This document shows, one piece after another, positions 44,011 through 50,654 of a stretch of 50,654 nt of DNA (its first letter is position 1; every line of letters starts with the position of its first letter). The DNA lies in NCBI GenBank assembly GCA_018693105.1, contig JABHLN010000013.1:1-50654 (forward strand), given 5' to 3'. Below the pieces are notes generated by a model. The model searched no databases and was not told where the DNA came from. It saw only the letters and a program-made list of their open reading frames with translations. Source of the DNA: Desulfobacterales bacterium (GTDB lineage: Bacteria > Desulfobacterota > Desulfobacteria > Desulfobacterales > SURF-7). The translations under genes were made by a program, and so were the position numbers.

Positions 44011-44745
44011 GCCTACTAGTTCTTCCGGTATATCGGCATTTGTATATACTTTCTGAACATCATCACAGTCATCAAGAAATTCCATGAGTTTCATCATCTG
44101 TTCTGCTTCTTTACCAACTATATCAACAGTTGTCTGGGGGAGCATTGTGATTTCGGCAACAATATATGGAATTGATGCATTGTCAATAGCTTCCTTTACC
44201 GAGTCAAAATCCCCAGGAGCTGTAATAATCTCATATTGACTTTCTTCTTCACGAACATCTTCAGCTCCGGAATCAATGGCAGTATTCATAACCATTTCTT
44301 CATCGACGCCTTCCATTTCAACTACGATATAACCTTTCTTATCAAACATCCAGCCTACACAACCGTTTTCTCCAAGATTTCCACCATACTTGCTGAATAT
44401 ATGCCGTATTTCCGCAACTGCACGGTTTTTGTTGTCAGTAAGTGATTCCAGAAAGATTGCAGCGCCCCCCGGGCCGTACCCCTCATATATTATTTCTTCG
44501 TAGTTTACACCTTCAAGATCACCGGTTCCTTTTTTTATAGCTCTTTCAAGATTATCCTTGGGCATGTTTTCGCTTTTTGCTGCCTGGATGGCTGTTCTCA
44601 ACCTTGGGTTTGCATTAGGATCTCCGCCTCCCATACGGGCCGCTACAGTTATTTCTTTGATAAGCTTTGTAAAAACCTTGCCTCTTTTGGCGTCAGCTGC
44701 CCCTTTCTTATGTTTTATGGTAGACCATTTGCTATGACCAGACAT
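44008..44745 (-). CDS. yebC: YebC/PmpR-family protein
   Basis: 245 residues, the standard length. It begins [20 protein letters not shown], the near-invariant family start, and continues with [20 protein letters not shown] and [14 protein letters not shown]. The family is annotated as a transcriptional regulator; work on related proteins also implicates members in translation of proline-rich stretches. GGAGGTTTTATAT precedes the ATG. It follows rlmE by 12 bases, so radA, rlmE and yebC appear to form one unit. The stop codon lies at the edge of an R1 element. Confidence 0.95.
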   Translation of the reverse strand: MSGHSKWSTIKHKKGAADAKRGKVFTKLIKEITVAARMGGGDPNANPRLRTAIQAAKSENMPKDNLERAIKKGTGDLEGVNYEEIIYEGYGPGGAAIFLESLTDNKNRAVAEIRHIFSKYGGNLGENGCVGWMFDKKGYIVVEMEGVDEEMVMNTAIDSGAEDVREEESQYEIITAPGDFDSVKEAIDNASIPYIVAEITMLPQTTVDIVGKEAEQMMKLMEFLDDCDDVQKVYTNADIPEELVG

Positions 44746-44757
44746 ATATAAAACCTC

Positions 44758-45357
44758 CTATCTTTTCCCTATACCTATTATGAATATTTCTTTACTCGCC
44801 TTTCTACTGCTTTTAGGCTTGTAAATTTTATGTTTTTTAAAAGATGAACGAACCGATTCTGAAAACGCCTTGAAATCTTCCCCCTGAAATATTTTGCATA
44901 CGAATGATCCACCCGGTGCCAGTCTTTCCTTTGAATATTCCAGGGCCTGCTCGCATAAAGCATATGACCTTGCAGTATCAACAAATTTATTGCCGGTGGT
45001 ATCGGGTGCCATATCGCTTAATATCACATTATAGCCTGCTCCGATAGATAAAGAAAACTCATCATCGTCAGAAAAAATATCTTCCTTGTGAATTTTTACA
45101 TTAGGCGGGACATTTATTGAAACATCTTTAATATCAATTCCGACAACCTCACCGCTTTTTCCGGCAACTTCAGCTGCATATAAAAGCCATGAACCCGGTG
45201 AACACCCCAGGTCAAGAATCCTGTCTCCTTTTTTCATGAGTCTGAATTTTTCCTGTATTTCCTGAAGTTTAAACACCGAGCGGGCAGGATAGTTCTCTTT
45301 TTTTGCCTTCTGTGAATAATGATCGTTCCATTTATTTTTAGACTTCTGACGATTCAT
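44758..45357 (-). CDS. rlmE: 23S rRNA (uridine-2'-O)-methyltransferase RlmE/FtsJ
   Basis: 199 residues. The N-terminus DHYSQKAKKENYPARSVFKL, with the first catalytic Lys, is followed by the SAM-binding loop LDLGCSPGSWLLYA (about 45-58), the catalytic Asp in ILSDMAPDTTGN (about 112-123) and the Lys/Glu positions in GGSFVCKIFQGEDF (about 149-162). It methylates U2552-equivalent of 23S rRNA in the large subunit. It sits between radA and yebC. Confidence 0.95.
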   Translation of the reverse strand: MNRQKSKNKWNDHYSQKAKKENYPARSVFKLQEIQEKFRLMKKGDRILDLGCSPGSWLLYAAEVAGKSGEVVGIDIKDVSINVPPNVKIHKEDIFSDDDEFSLSIGAGYNVILSDMAPDTTGNKFVDTARSYALCEQALEYSKERLAPGGSFVCKIFQGEDFKAFSESVRSSFKKHKIYKPKSSRKASKEIFIIGIGKR

Positions 45358-45387
45358 ATAATGTAGTTTATCTCAAGTCAAATATTA

Positions 45388-46758
45388 TCAAAAAAGGGTT
45401 TCTACCGCTTCAGAGACCGTTCCTATTCCTGTAACTTCAATACCTTCAATTTTTGTCATTCGCTTCAGGTTGCTTTTCGGCAAAAGACATCTTGTAAAGC
45501 CCATCTTTTTAATTTCGGCAACCCTTATTTCAACATGACTTATTGCCCTGACCTCACCTGTTAACCCCACTTCGCCCAGAACTACAGTTTCTTCAGGGAT
45601 GGGTTTGTCGAGAAAACTTGATGCTATGGCCGAGACAATTCCAATATCAACAGCAGGCTCCTGTACTTTAACGCCACCTGCTACATTCATAAATATATCA
45701 TGCCCCGCAAGGTTAATACCAAGCTTTTTTTCCATAACGGCCACAAGTAAAGCTACACGGTTTTGATCAAGTCCTAAGATAGTTCTTCTCGGAGTTCCAA
45801 GGTTTGTACTGCTGGCAAGCCCCTGCAGTTCGACAAGTATAGGCCTTGTGCCCTCCATACAGGCTGTTACAACCGACCCCGGAGCATTTTCAGGGCGTTC
45901 TGCAAGGAACACAGCTGATGGATTGCCCACCTCGTTGAGCCCGCTCTCCTTCATTTCAAATACGCCTATTTCATTGGTCGAACCGAACCTGTTCTTTACT
46001 GCTCTTAATATTCTGAATATATGATTTTTATCCCCTTCAAAATACAGCACCGTATCAACCATATGTTCCATAACACGAGGCCCGGCTATTGCGCCGTCCT
46101 TTGTTACATGGCCCACTAAAAAAGCAGGTATACCGGTTTTTTTAGCAATGGCCATTATTCGCATTGTAGATTCTCTTACCTGGCTCACACTTCCCGGGGC
46201 AGATGTAAGTTCGCCGCTGAACATCGTCTGGATTGAATCAATAACCAGCACATCAGGCTCCACAGATTTAACCATCTGGGATACTGCATCCAGGCTGGTT
46301 TCCGAAACCACGAGAATATCAGGAGAAATAGCGGATAACCTCTCACTTCTCATTTTTATCTGTCTTGTAGACTCCTCACCTGAAACGTAAAGAACTCTAT
46401 GACCCTTTCCGGCAAGTCCATGTATAGACTGAAGCATAAGGGTTGATTTTCCAATACCAGGGTCCCCCCCTATCAATATGAGACTGCCGGCAACAATTCC
46501 ACCGCCAAGAACCCGGTCAAATTCATCTATTCCTGTTAAAAGCCTTTGTTCAACTTCAAGATCGACAGAATCAATAGGAACAGGTTTGCTGGAGCCCGGT
46601 ACCATTACACCGGAAATGCCGGGTACATCCTGAGGCGCACTTATCTCTTCAACAAAGGTATCCCATTCCCCGCAGTCAGGGCATTTGCCCATCCATTTCG
46701 GTGTCTGGTATCCACATGACTGGCAGCAGAAATGCGTTTTCGTGTTTTTTTTCGCCAT
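45388..46758 (-). CDS. radA: DNA repair protein RadA (Sms)
   Basis: 456 residues. A four-Cys zinc finger (CCQSCGYQTPKWMGKCPDCG, residues about 11-30) is followed by a RecA-like ATPase with Walker A GGDPGIGKST, the KNRFGSTNEIGVF motif unique to RadA and a Lon-protease-like C-terminal domain (about 330-456). It acts as a branch-migration helicase in homologous recombination. It is the first gene of the unit with rlmE and yebC, divergent from the lytic transglycosylase. Confidence 0.96.
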   Translation of the reverse strand: MAKKNTKTHFCCQSCGYQTPKWMGKCPDCGEWDTFVEEISAPQDVPGISGVMVPGSSKPVPIDSVDLEVEQRLLTGIDEFDRVLGGGIVAGSLILIGGDPGIGKSTLMLQSIHGLAGKGHRVLYVSGEESTRQIKMRSERLSAISPDILVVSETSLDAVSQMVKSVEPDVLVIDSIQTMFSGELTSAPGSVSQVRESTMRIMAIAKKTGIPAFLVGHVTKDGAIAGPRVMEHMVDTVLYFEGDKNHIFRILRAVKNRFGSTNEIGVFEMKESGLNEVGNPSAVFLAERPENAPGSVVTACMEGTRPILVELQGLASSTNLGTPRRTILGLDQNRVALLVAVMEKKLGINLAGHDIFMNVAGGVKVQEPAVDIGIVSAIASSFLDKPIPEETVVLGEVGLTGEVRAISHVEIRVAEIKKMGFTRCLLPKSNLKRMTKIEGIEVTGIGTVSEAVETLF

Positions 46759-46869
46759 ACGGTTTCCTGATTTCTATACCTTTTCTAATATCCATTTATA
46801 TTTATTTTGGATTTTCGGGTTATAACATGCTATTATAAAACGATCAAGAAAAGGTGAGTTATTAACCTT

Positions 46870-47802
46870 ATGCCCCTTTTGTCCAATTTCTTTATCAGAC
46901 GTTACCTGGGAATATATTTTATGAATTATATATTTTTGTTCTTTATGCGTTTTATAATATTTTTCTTCTGTTTGATATTACTGGAGCCTGCAACAAACAA
47001 TCATTCTCTTGCTTTTGCAGAGCAGGAATTTTCTTATTTTGATTCCCTTGAAGAAAAACTGATTAAAAATGGCTTTGACAGAAGCTGGATAAAAAAAATA
47101 TACAGTGACTCAAAGGTAAAAATCGATATCAAAGGTCTTTCCAGCTTTTTTACACACAGGGAGGCCAAACTTGACTACGGCCAGTTTACTTCAAAACGGC
47201 CTGTGAAAAGAGCAAAAAAATATCTGAAAAAACATAAAAAGGCTCTTTTATCCGCTGAAAAAAAATATGGTGTGGATAAAAAGATTATCACCTCTATACT
47301 GCTTGTTGAAACCCAGCTTGGAAAATATACAGGTTACAGATCGACACTCAACATACTCTCAACAATGGCAGCCCTTTCCGATCTAAATGTCAGGGACAGG
47401 CTGTGGAAAGAAATCTCCGGTTCAGTAAAACTTAAAAAAGAAGATTTTAACAAATGGTCGGATAGAAAATCGAAATGGGCTCATAACGAGCTTGAAAATT
47501 TTTTGAATTACGTAAAAAGGGAGGGTTTCAGCCCGCATAAGATAAAAGGTTCATATGCAGGAGCAGTTGGCATATGCCAGTTCATGCCCAGCAATATTAT
47601 GCATCTTGCCATTGATGGTGACAATGATAATATTATTGATCTATTCCGCCATGCGGATGCCATTGCAAGTGTTGCAAACTATCTCAAACATCACGGATGG
47701 TATTCAGGTATTGACAGAAAAAAAGCATCAAAAGTGCTTTATAAATATAATCACAGTAACTTTTATGTTAACGCGATCCTTAAGGTCGCAGACCGGCTGT
47801 AA
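46870..47802 (+). CDS. Lytic murein transglycosylase (MltB-type)
   Basis: 310 residues from the first ATG; in-frame ATGs at 46921 and 46945 would give a tidier signal peptide ending at LAFAEQ, and 46921 has GGGA at suitable distance. The SLT/MltB core has KKIITSILLVETQLGKYTGY (about 136-155), whose Glu is the catalytic acid, then STLNILSTMA and SYAGAVGICQFMPSN (about 237-251). It cleaves peptidoglycan with 1,6-anhydro product formation at the envelope. It lies directly upstream of a small membrane-protein gene. Confidence 0.87.
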   Translation: MPLLSNFFIRRYLGIYFMNYIFLFFMRFIIFFFCLILLEPATNNHSLAFAEQEFSYFDSLEEKLIKNGFDRSWIKKIYSDSKVKIDIKGLSSFFTHREAKLDYGQFTSKRPVKRAKKYLKKHKKALLSAEKKYGVDKKIITSILLVETQLGKYTGYRSTLNILSTMAALSDLNVRDRLWKEISGSVKLKKEDFNKWSDRKSKWAHNELENFLNYVKREGFSPHKIKGSYAGAVGICQFMPSNIMHLAIDGDNDNIIDLFRHADAIASVANYLKHHGWYSGIDRKKASKVLYKYNHSNFYVNAILKVADRL

Positions 47803-47811
47803 GGATTAAAG

Positions 47812-48018
47812 ATGAATGATGTAATCATTATACTGGGAGCAGGGATAACCTGCTTTATTCTTACCTGCTTTGCAATACTTGACGTTGCAAGGAAGGACTT
47901 TGCTTCAATCCAGATAAAAGCTCTATGGGGTTTTATTGCATTTATTCCTTTTATCGGTTTTATTATATATTTTCTTTTCGGTTTCAGGAAAGGAATACCC
48001 CAAAGCAACTCAAAATAA
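47812..48018 (+). CDS. PLDc_N-type two-helix membrane protein
   Basis: 68 residues with two hydrophobic helices (about 4-24 and 35-58) separated by DVARKDFASIQIKALWGFI, the pattern of the PLD-nuclease N-terminal (PLDc_N) domain. Stand-alone versions are membrane proteins of unknown function. AAGGATTAAAG precedes the ATG, and the gene begins nine bases after the lytic transglycosylase stop. Confidence 0.8.
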   Translation: MNDVIIILGAGITCFILTCFAILDVARKDFASIQIKALWGFIAFIPFIGFIIYFLFGFRKGIPQSNSK

Positions 48019-48070
48019 TATTTGACAAAATAGCAGTATTTCTATATTCAACACCCAAATTTAAGCAAAC

Positions 48071-48145
48071 GGTCCCATCGTCTAGCGGTTAGGACGCCGG
48101 CCTCTCACGCCGGAAACCGGGGTTCGATTCCCCGTGGGATCACCA
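48071..48145 (+). tRNA. tRNA-Glu (anticodon CTC)
   Basis: 75 bases including encoded CCA (48143-48145). The acceptor stem GGTCCCA pairs with TGGGATC (one G-T pair). The anticodon stem CCGGC/GCCGG encloses CTCTCAC, giving anticodon CTC for GAG codons. The T-arm CGGGG-TTCGATT-CCCCG is intact. A terminator hairpin follows directly. Confidence 0.95.
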
Positions 48146-48152
48146 TATGGAG

Positions 48153-48187
48153 GGCAAGGGTTTAGAAGAAATCCCATGCCTTTTTTT
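48153..48187 (+). terminator. Rho-independent terminator after tRNA-Glu
   Basis: GGCAAGGG pairs with CCCATGCC with one A-A mismatch around a 12-base loop, and seven T residues follow. Confidence 0.75.
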
Positions 48188-48189
48188 GT

Positions 48190-48638
48190 TTCCAGAAAAA
48201 TCAATTCCCCACACTATTCCCCACAAACTTAAAGTAAATCAAGTTTAGATGTTAAACCATTTCTTTAGCTCAAAATCACCGAAATGGTGTCAGACCAAGA
48301 TATTGTTGTATCTGCAGAATATAAGTCCAAAATCACTCTTACTTTACTGCTTAATGTATGTTTCTTAAACCACTCATTCTAACTCCCAAATAGGACGTTT
48401 AAGCCCTATATTAGGGGCTTTTTTGAAGACATTTTTTTGTTTTATCAAGACGTTAACGTGGCTCGACCCCAAACCTCCTTCTGATATCTGTGGCAAAAAA
48501 AGAGGTGATCCATGTATTTTCCGAATAAATATAAACATTTTGCATTCGACTGCTGGGTCTGGACGTGGTATACAAAATCAGTTTTTCTTTCAAGCAATTC
48601 CCGAAAAGGAACACAGAAACTAATATTAAGGAAAGACA
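48190..48638. other. Intergenic region between tRNA-Glu and napD
   Basis: No firm gene is seen. A terminator-like hairpin AAGCCCTA..TAGGGGCTT with T-tract is at 48401-48424. ACCATTTC/GAAATGGT (48256-48263 and 48281-48288) is an inverted pair, and ACGTTAACGT (48450-48459) is a perfect palindrome. The position directly after a tRNA 3' end, before a compositionally different gene pair, is where island boundaries often lie, but no copy of the tRNA end and no integrase is visible. Confidence 0.4.
48401..48424 (+). terminator. Terminator-like hairpin upstream of napD
   Basis: AAGCCCTA and TAGGGGCTT form a stem with one bulge, followed by a run of T residues. What transcript it ends is not clear. 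Confidence 0.45.
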
Positions 48639-48869
48639 ATGCCGATATTCAGTTTTCTTGCCTACCCTGAAAAAAACATGAAAGATCAGTTGGTCCAGGA
48701 TCTTTTCCATATGGACTATTGTGAAGTAAAACCGTCTGAGAACCAGGACGTTTTGATCCTGTTGACAGATACTCCTGATGAAGAGACCCAAAAACGTCTG
48801 ATAGACACCATCAAGGAGTTGAAATCCCTGCAGGCATTGAGCATGACCTTTGGACATACAGATTTGTAA
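48639..48869 (+). CDS. napD: NapD-like maturation chaperone for periplasmic nitrate reductase
   Basis: 76 residues with a ferredoxin-like beta-alpha-beta pattern, ending in SMTFGHTDL. NapD proteins are small cytoplasmic chaperones that bind the twin-arginine signal peptide of NapA until the molybdenum cofactor is inserted. The assignment rests on size, fold pattern, an AAGGAAAG Shine-Dalgarno sequence and the position 32 bases before napA; sequence identity to E. coli NapD is low. Base composition is richer in GC than in the rest of the window. Confidence 0.7.
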   Translation: MPIFSFLAYPEKNMKDQLVQDLFHMDYCEVKPSENQDVLILLTDTPDEETQKRLIDTIKELKSLQALSMTFGHTDL

Positions 48870-48901
48870 AAAAATATACTTACCTACAAAAGGAGCGGTA
48901 A

Positions 48902-50593
48902 ATGACAATTACCAGAAGAGATTTTATCAGGTCTATGGCTTTAAACAGTGCAGCTGTGGCTGCGACAACTCTGTTTCCGGGAATCAGTTTTGCCGGCTGG
49001 AAACCCAATGATCTTTCTACCGATTCCATTGTTTGGAGCAAAACCCCGTGCCGGTTCTGCGGGACCGGGTGCAGCCTTCTTGTGGGCGTTTCAGGAGACC
49101 GGGCAGTTGCGGTAAAGGGAGATCCAAATTCTTCCGTTAATAAGGGGCTGTGCTGTGTCAAGGGTTATCATTGTGTACAGATTCTGTATGGCAAGGACCG
49201 GTTTAAAACAGCCTATGTCAGAAAAAACGGCAAATTGGTTCCCACCCCCATAGAAGAGGCACTGGATCTGGTGGCCAGTAAGATGAAATCATCTATTAAA
49301 AAAAACGGCAAGGATTCCGTGTCCATCTATGGGTCAGGCCAATGGTCGGTTGCTGACGGATATACTGCCTCAAAATTTTTCAAGGGGTGCATCGGAACCA
49401 ATAATGTTGAAGCCAATGCCCGACTCTGCATGGCCAGTGCAGTAACAGGCTGCCTTACCACCTTCGGTCTGGATGAACCCATGGGGTGCTATGAAGACAT
49501 TGACAATGCCGATGTCTTTATTACCTGGGGAAATAACATGGCTGAAATGCATCCGGTACTGTTCTCCAGGATGCTGGCGAACCGGAAATCAAAGACCGAT
49601 GTCCGGATTATCGATTTGACCACCCGCTCCACGCGGTCCAGCCTGGCTGCAGACAAGTCCATTCTGTTCAATCCCCAGTCAGATCTGGCCATTGCCAATG
49701 CCATCTGTTATGAAATTATAAAAAATAACTGGGTGAATCAGGATTTTGTCACAAAGCATGTCTCGTTTCATAAAGGGAAAACCAATATCGGTTATGGCAC
49801 AGAAGATCACTTTGCCTTTTCTGACAAAGCTGAAACGGTTGATTTTGAGGCTTATAAAACTTTTCTTGCAGACTATACTCCTGAAATGGCAGAGAAAATT
49901 TCCGGCGTGTCTGCCGAAGACATCAAATACCTGGCTGCCCTTTACGGAGATCCGGGTAAACGGGTGACCTCCTTCTGGACCATGGGGATGAACCAGCACA
50001 CAAGAGGCACCTGGATTAATAACCTGGTGTATAATATTCACCTTCTGACCGGCAAGATTTCCACACCGGGCAACAGTCCTTTTTCCCTCACGGGTCAGCC
50101 CAGTGCCTGCGGTACGGTAAGAGAAGTCGGGACCCTGACCCATAAACTTCCCCATGGTGTGGTGATGAATGAGAAAGACCGAAAAATGGCGGCAGATATC
50201 TGGGGGGTTCCGGTGAGCAATATCGACCCTAAACCCACCTATCATACCGTTGAAATGTTCCGGGCCCTGGACCGGGGCGACATCAAATTCATGTGGATAC
50301 AGGTCACCAACCCCATGGTCACCATGCCCAACCTGGCCCGGTACCGTGACGGGGCTAAAAAAGACGGTCGGTTCATTGTTGTGTCGGAAATATATCCCAC
50401 GCCCACGTCCGATGTGGCAGACGTCATCCTGCCGTCCGCCCTGTGGGTGGAAAGAGAAGGGTTTTTCGGAAATTCCGAAAGACGGACCCAGCACAATGCC
50501 CAATTAGTACCCAAACCAGGAGAAGCCATGTGCATCACCTGGCAGCTCATACAGGTGGCACGGCGCATGGGGTTTGAAAAGCAGTTCCCCTGA
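48902..50593 (+). CDS. napA: Periplasmic nitrate reductase catalytic subunit NapA, interrupted by TGA and cut by window edge
   Basis: 563 codons to an in-frame TGA at 50591. The twin-arginine signal peptide is RRDFIRS. The [4Fe-4S] cluster is held by C50, C53, C57 and C85 (TPCRFCGTGC and GLCCVKG), and the molybdenum-ligating cysteine is C176 in ARLCMASAV. The EPMGCYEDIDNADVF and NNMAEMHP motifs identify NapA rather than formate dehydrogenase. After the TGA the same frame continues with coding-like sequence (KQESYIEDIWNEYTRFHD) to the window edge, so the gene is probably longer; Trp (TGG) is the likely original codon. NapA reduces nitrate to nitrite in the periplasm. Codon use is GC-richer than its neighbours. 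Confidence 0.88.
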   Translation: MTITRRDFIRSMALNSAAVAATTLFPGISFAGWKPNDLSTDSIVWSKTPCRFCGTGCSLLVGVSGDRAVAVKGDPNSSVNKGLCCVKGYHCVQILYGKDRFKTAYVRKNGKLVPTPIEEALDLVASKMKSSIKKNGKDSVSIYGSGQWSVADGYTASKFFKGCIGTNNVEANARLCMASAVTGCLTTFGLDEPMGCYEDIDNADVFITWGNNMAEMHPVLFSRMLANRKSKTDVRIIDLTTRSTRSSLAADKSILFNPQSDLAIANAICYEIIKNNWVNQDFVTKHVSFHKGKTNIGYGTEDHFAFSDKAETVDFEAYKTFLADYTPEMAEKISGVSAEDIKYLAALYGDPGKRVTSFWTMGMNQHTRGTWINNLVYNIHLLTGKISTPGNSPFSLTGQPSACGTVREVGTLTHKLPHGVVMNEKDRKMAADIWGVPVSNIDPKPTYHTVEMFRALDRGDIKFMWIQVTNPMVTMPNLARYRDGAKKDGRFIVVSEIYPTPTSDVADVILPSALWVEREGFFGNSERRTQHNAQLVPKPGEAMCITWQLIQVARRMGFEKQFP

Positions 50594-50654
50594 AAACAGG
50601 AGTCCTATATAGAAGACATCTGGAATGAGTACACACGCTTCCATGACAGCCCCT

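Noticed and set aside
48190-48240. Phage attachment site after tRNA-Glu
   Set aside because: The region is suggestive (repeated TTCCCCACA words), but no second copy of the tRNA 3' end and no integrase are in the window.
48512-48670. 52-codon frame with a good Shine-Dalgarno sequence overlapping the napD start
   Set aside because: The product has no recognisable pattern and overlaps napD by 32 bases; probably chance, though Ribo-seq could test it.
49679-50503. 274-residue minus-strand frame inside napA
   Set aside because: Antisense shadow caused by the GC-rich codon bias of napA; the protein looks non-globular.
50591-50593. TGA in napA as selenocysteine
   Set aside because: The expected residue is not a redox or metal-ligand cysteine; the Mo ligand is C176. 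No SECIS-like hairpin is apparent directly downstream. TGG to TGA is simpler.
1-50654. CRISPR arrays, insertion sequences with transposase, rRNA genes
   Set aside because: No regularly spaced repeat-spacer array, no transposase reading frame and no rRNA sequence were seen; the dispersed repeats are non-coding and irregularly spaced.

Overview
The window looks like a chromosomal segment of a strictly anaerobic, moderately AT-rich Gram-negative bacterium, most likely a member of the Desulfobacterales (Desulfobacterota). The support is a class III oxygen-free ribonucleotide reductase with its activase, a rubrerythrin beside a mononuclear ferredoxin, an outer-membrane and lipoprotein machinery (LolA, SurA-like foldases, PBP1A, a lytic transglycosylase), two-subunit glycyl-tRNA synthetase, a sigma-54 regulon and a periplasmic nitrate reductase. 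The taxonomic call is inference; no rRNA gene is present. TGA is a normal stop codon here (for example in mgtE and sbcB).

Layout. 1-1555: 3'-truncated acyl-CoA synthetase (minus). 1556-2222: regulatory region with a near-consensus sigma-70 promoter and a terminator-like leader hairpin in front of asd (2223-3335). 3378-18711: a long minus-strand run, in transcription order hemC, mfd, two SurA-type genes, a RodZ-like gene, mgtE, recO, a GHMP kinase, glyQ, glyS and a MscS channel fused to a cyclic-nucleotide-binding domain. 19242-25654: plus-strand FHA protein, tRNA-Thr, ferredoxin and rubrerythrin, a small minus-strand Cys-rich protein, a FecR/CHASE2 pair and a DUF401 permease. 25824-31768: a divergent phage-shock-type locus. 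It has a PspF-like activator, two PspA/IM30 paralogues, an unrecognised zinc-ribbon membrane protein and two SPFH/band-7 paralogues, behind a textbook sigma-54 promoter with a fitting IHF site and an upstream palindrome. 31845-39451: PBP1A, a radical SAM protein, rnc, a PHP phosphoesterase with a DksA-like gene, and sbcB. 39647-42560: nrdD and its activase. 43054-48018: lolA, yebC, rlmE, radA, a lytic transglycosylase and a PLDc_N membrane protein. 48071-50654: tRNA-Glu followed by a compositionally distinct napD-napA start, where napA carries an in-frame TGA near the window edge.

The intergenic space holds at least three families of short dispersed palindromic elements, called R1, R2 and R3 here. 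They have terminal inverted repeats, no coding capacity, and often sit at gene ends. They look like MITE or REP-type elements.

The segment most likely to reward follow-up is the 26.8-31.8 kb envelope-stress locus. It couples two ESCRT-III-like PspA proteins with two SPFH scaffolds and one unfamiliar membrane protein, and shows no PspB or PspC. Other leads are the asd leader, the operator-like repeat over the DUF401 promoter, the output-less FecR/CHASE2 pair and the interrupted napA.
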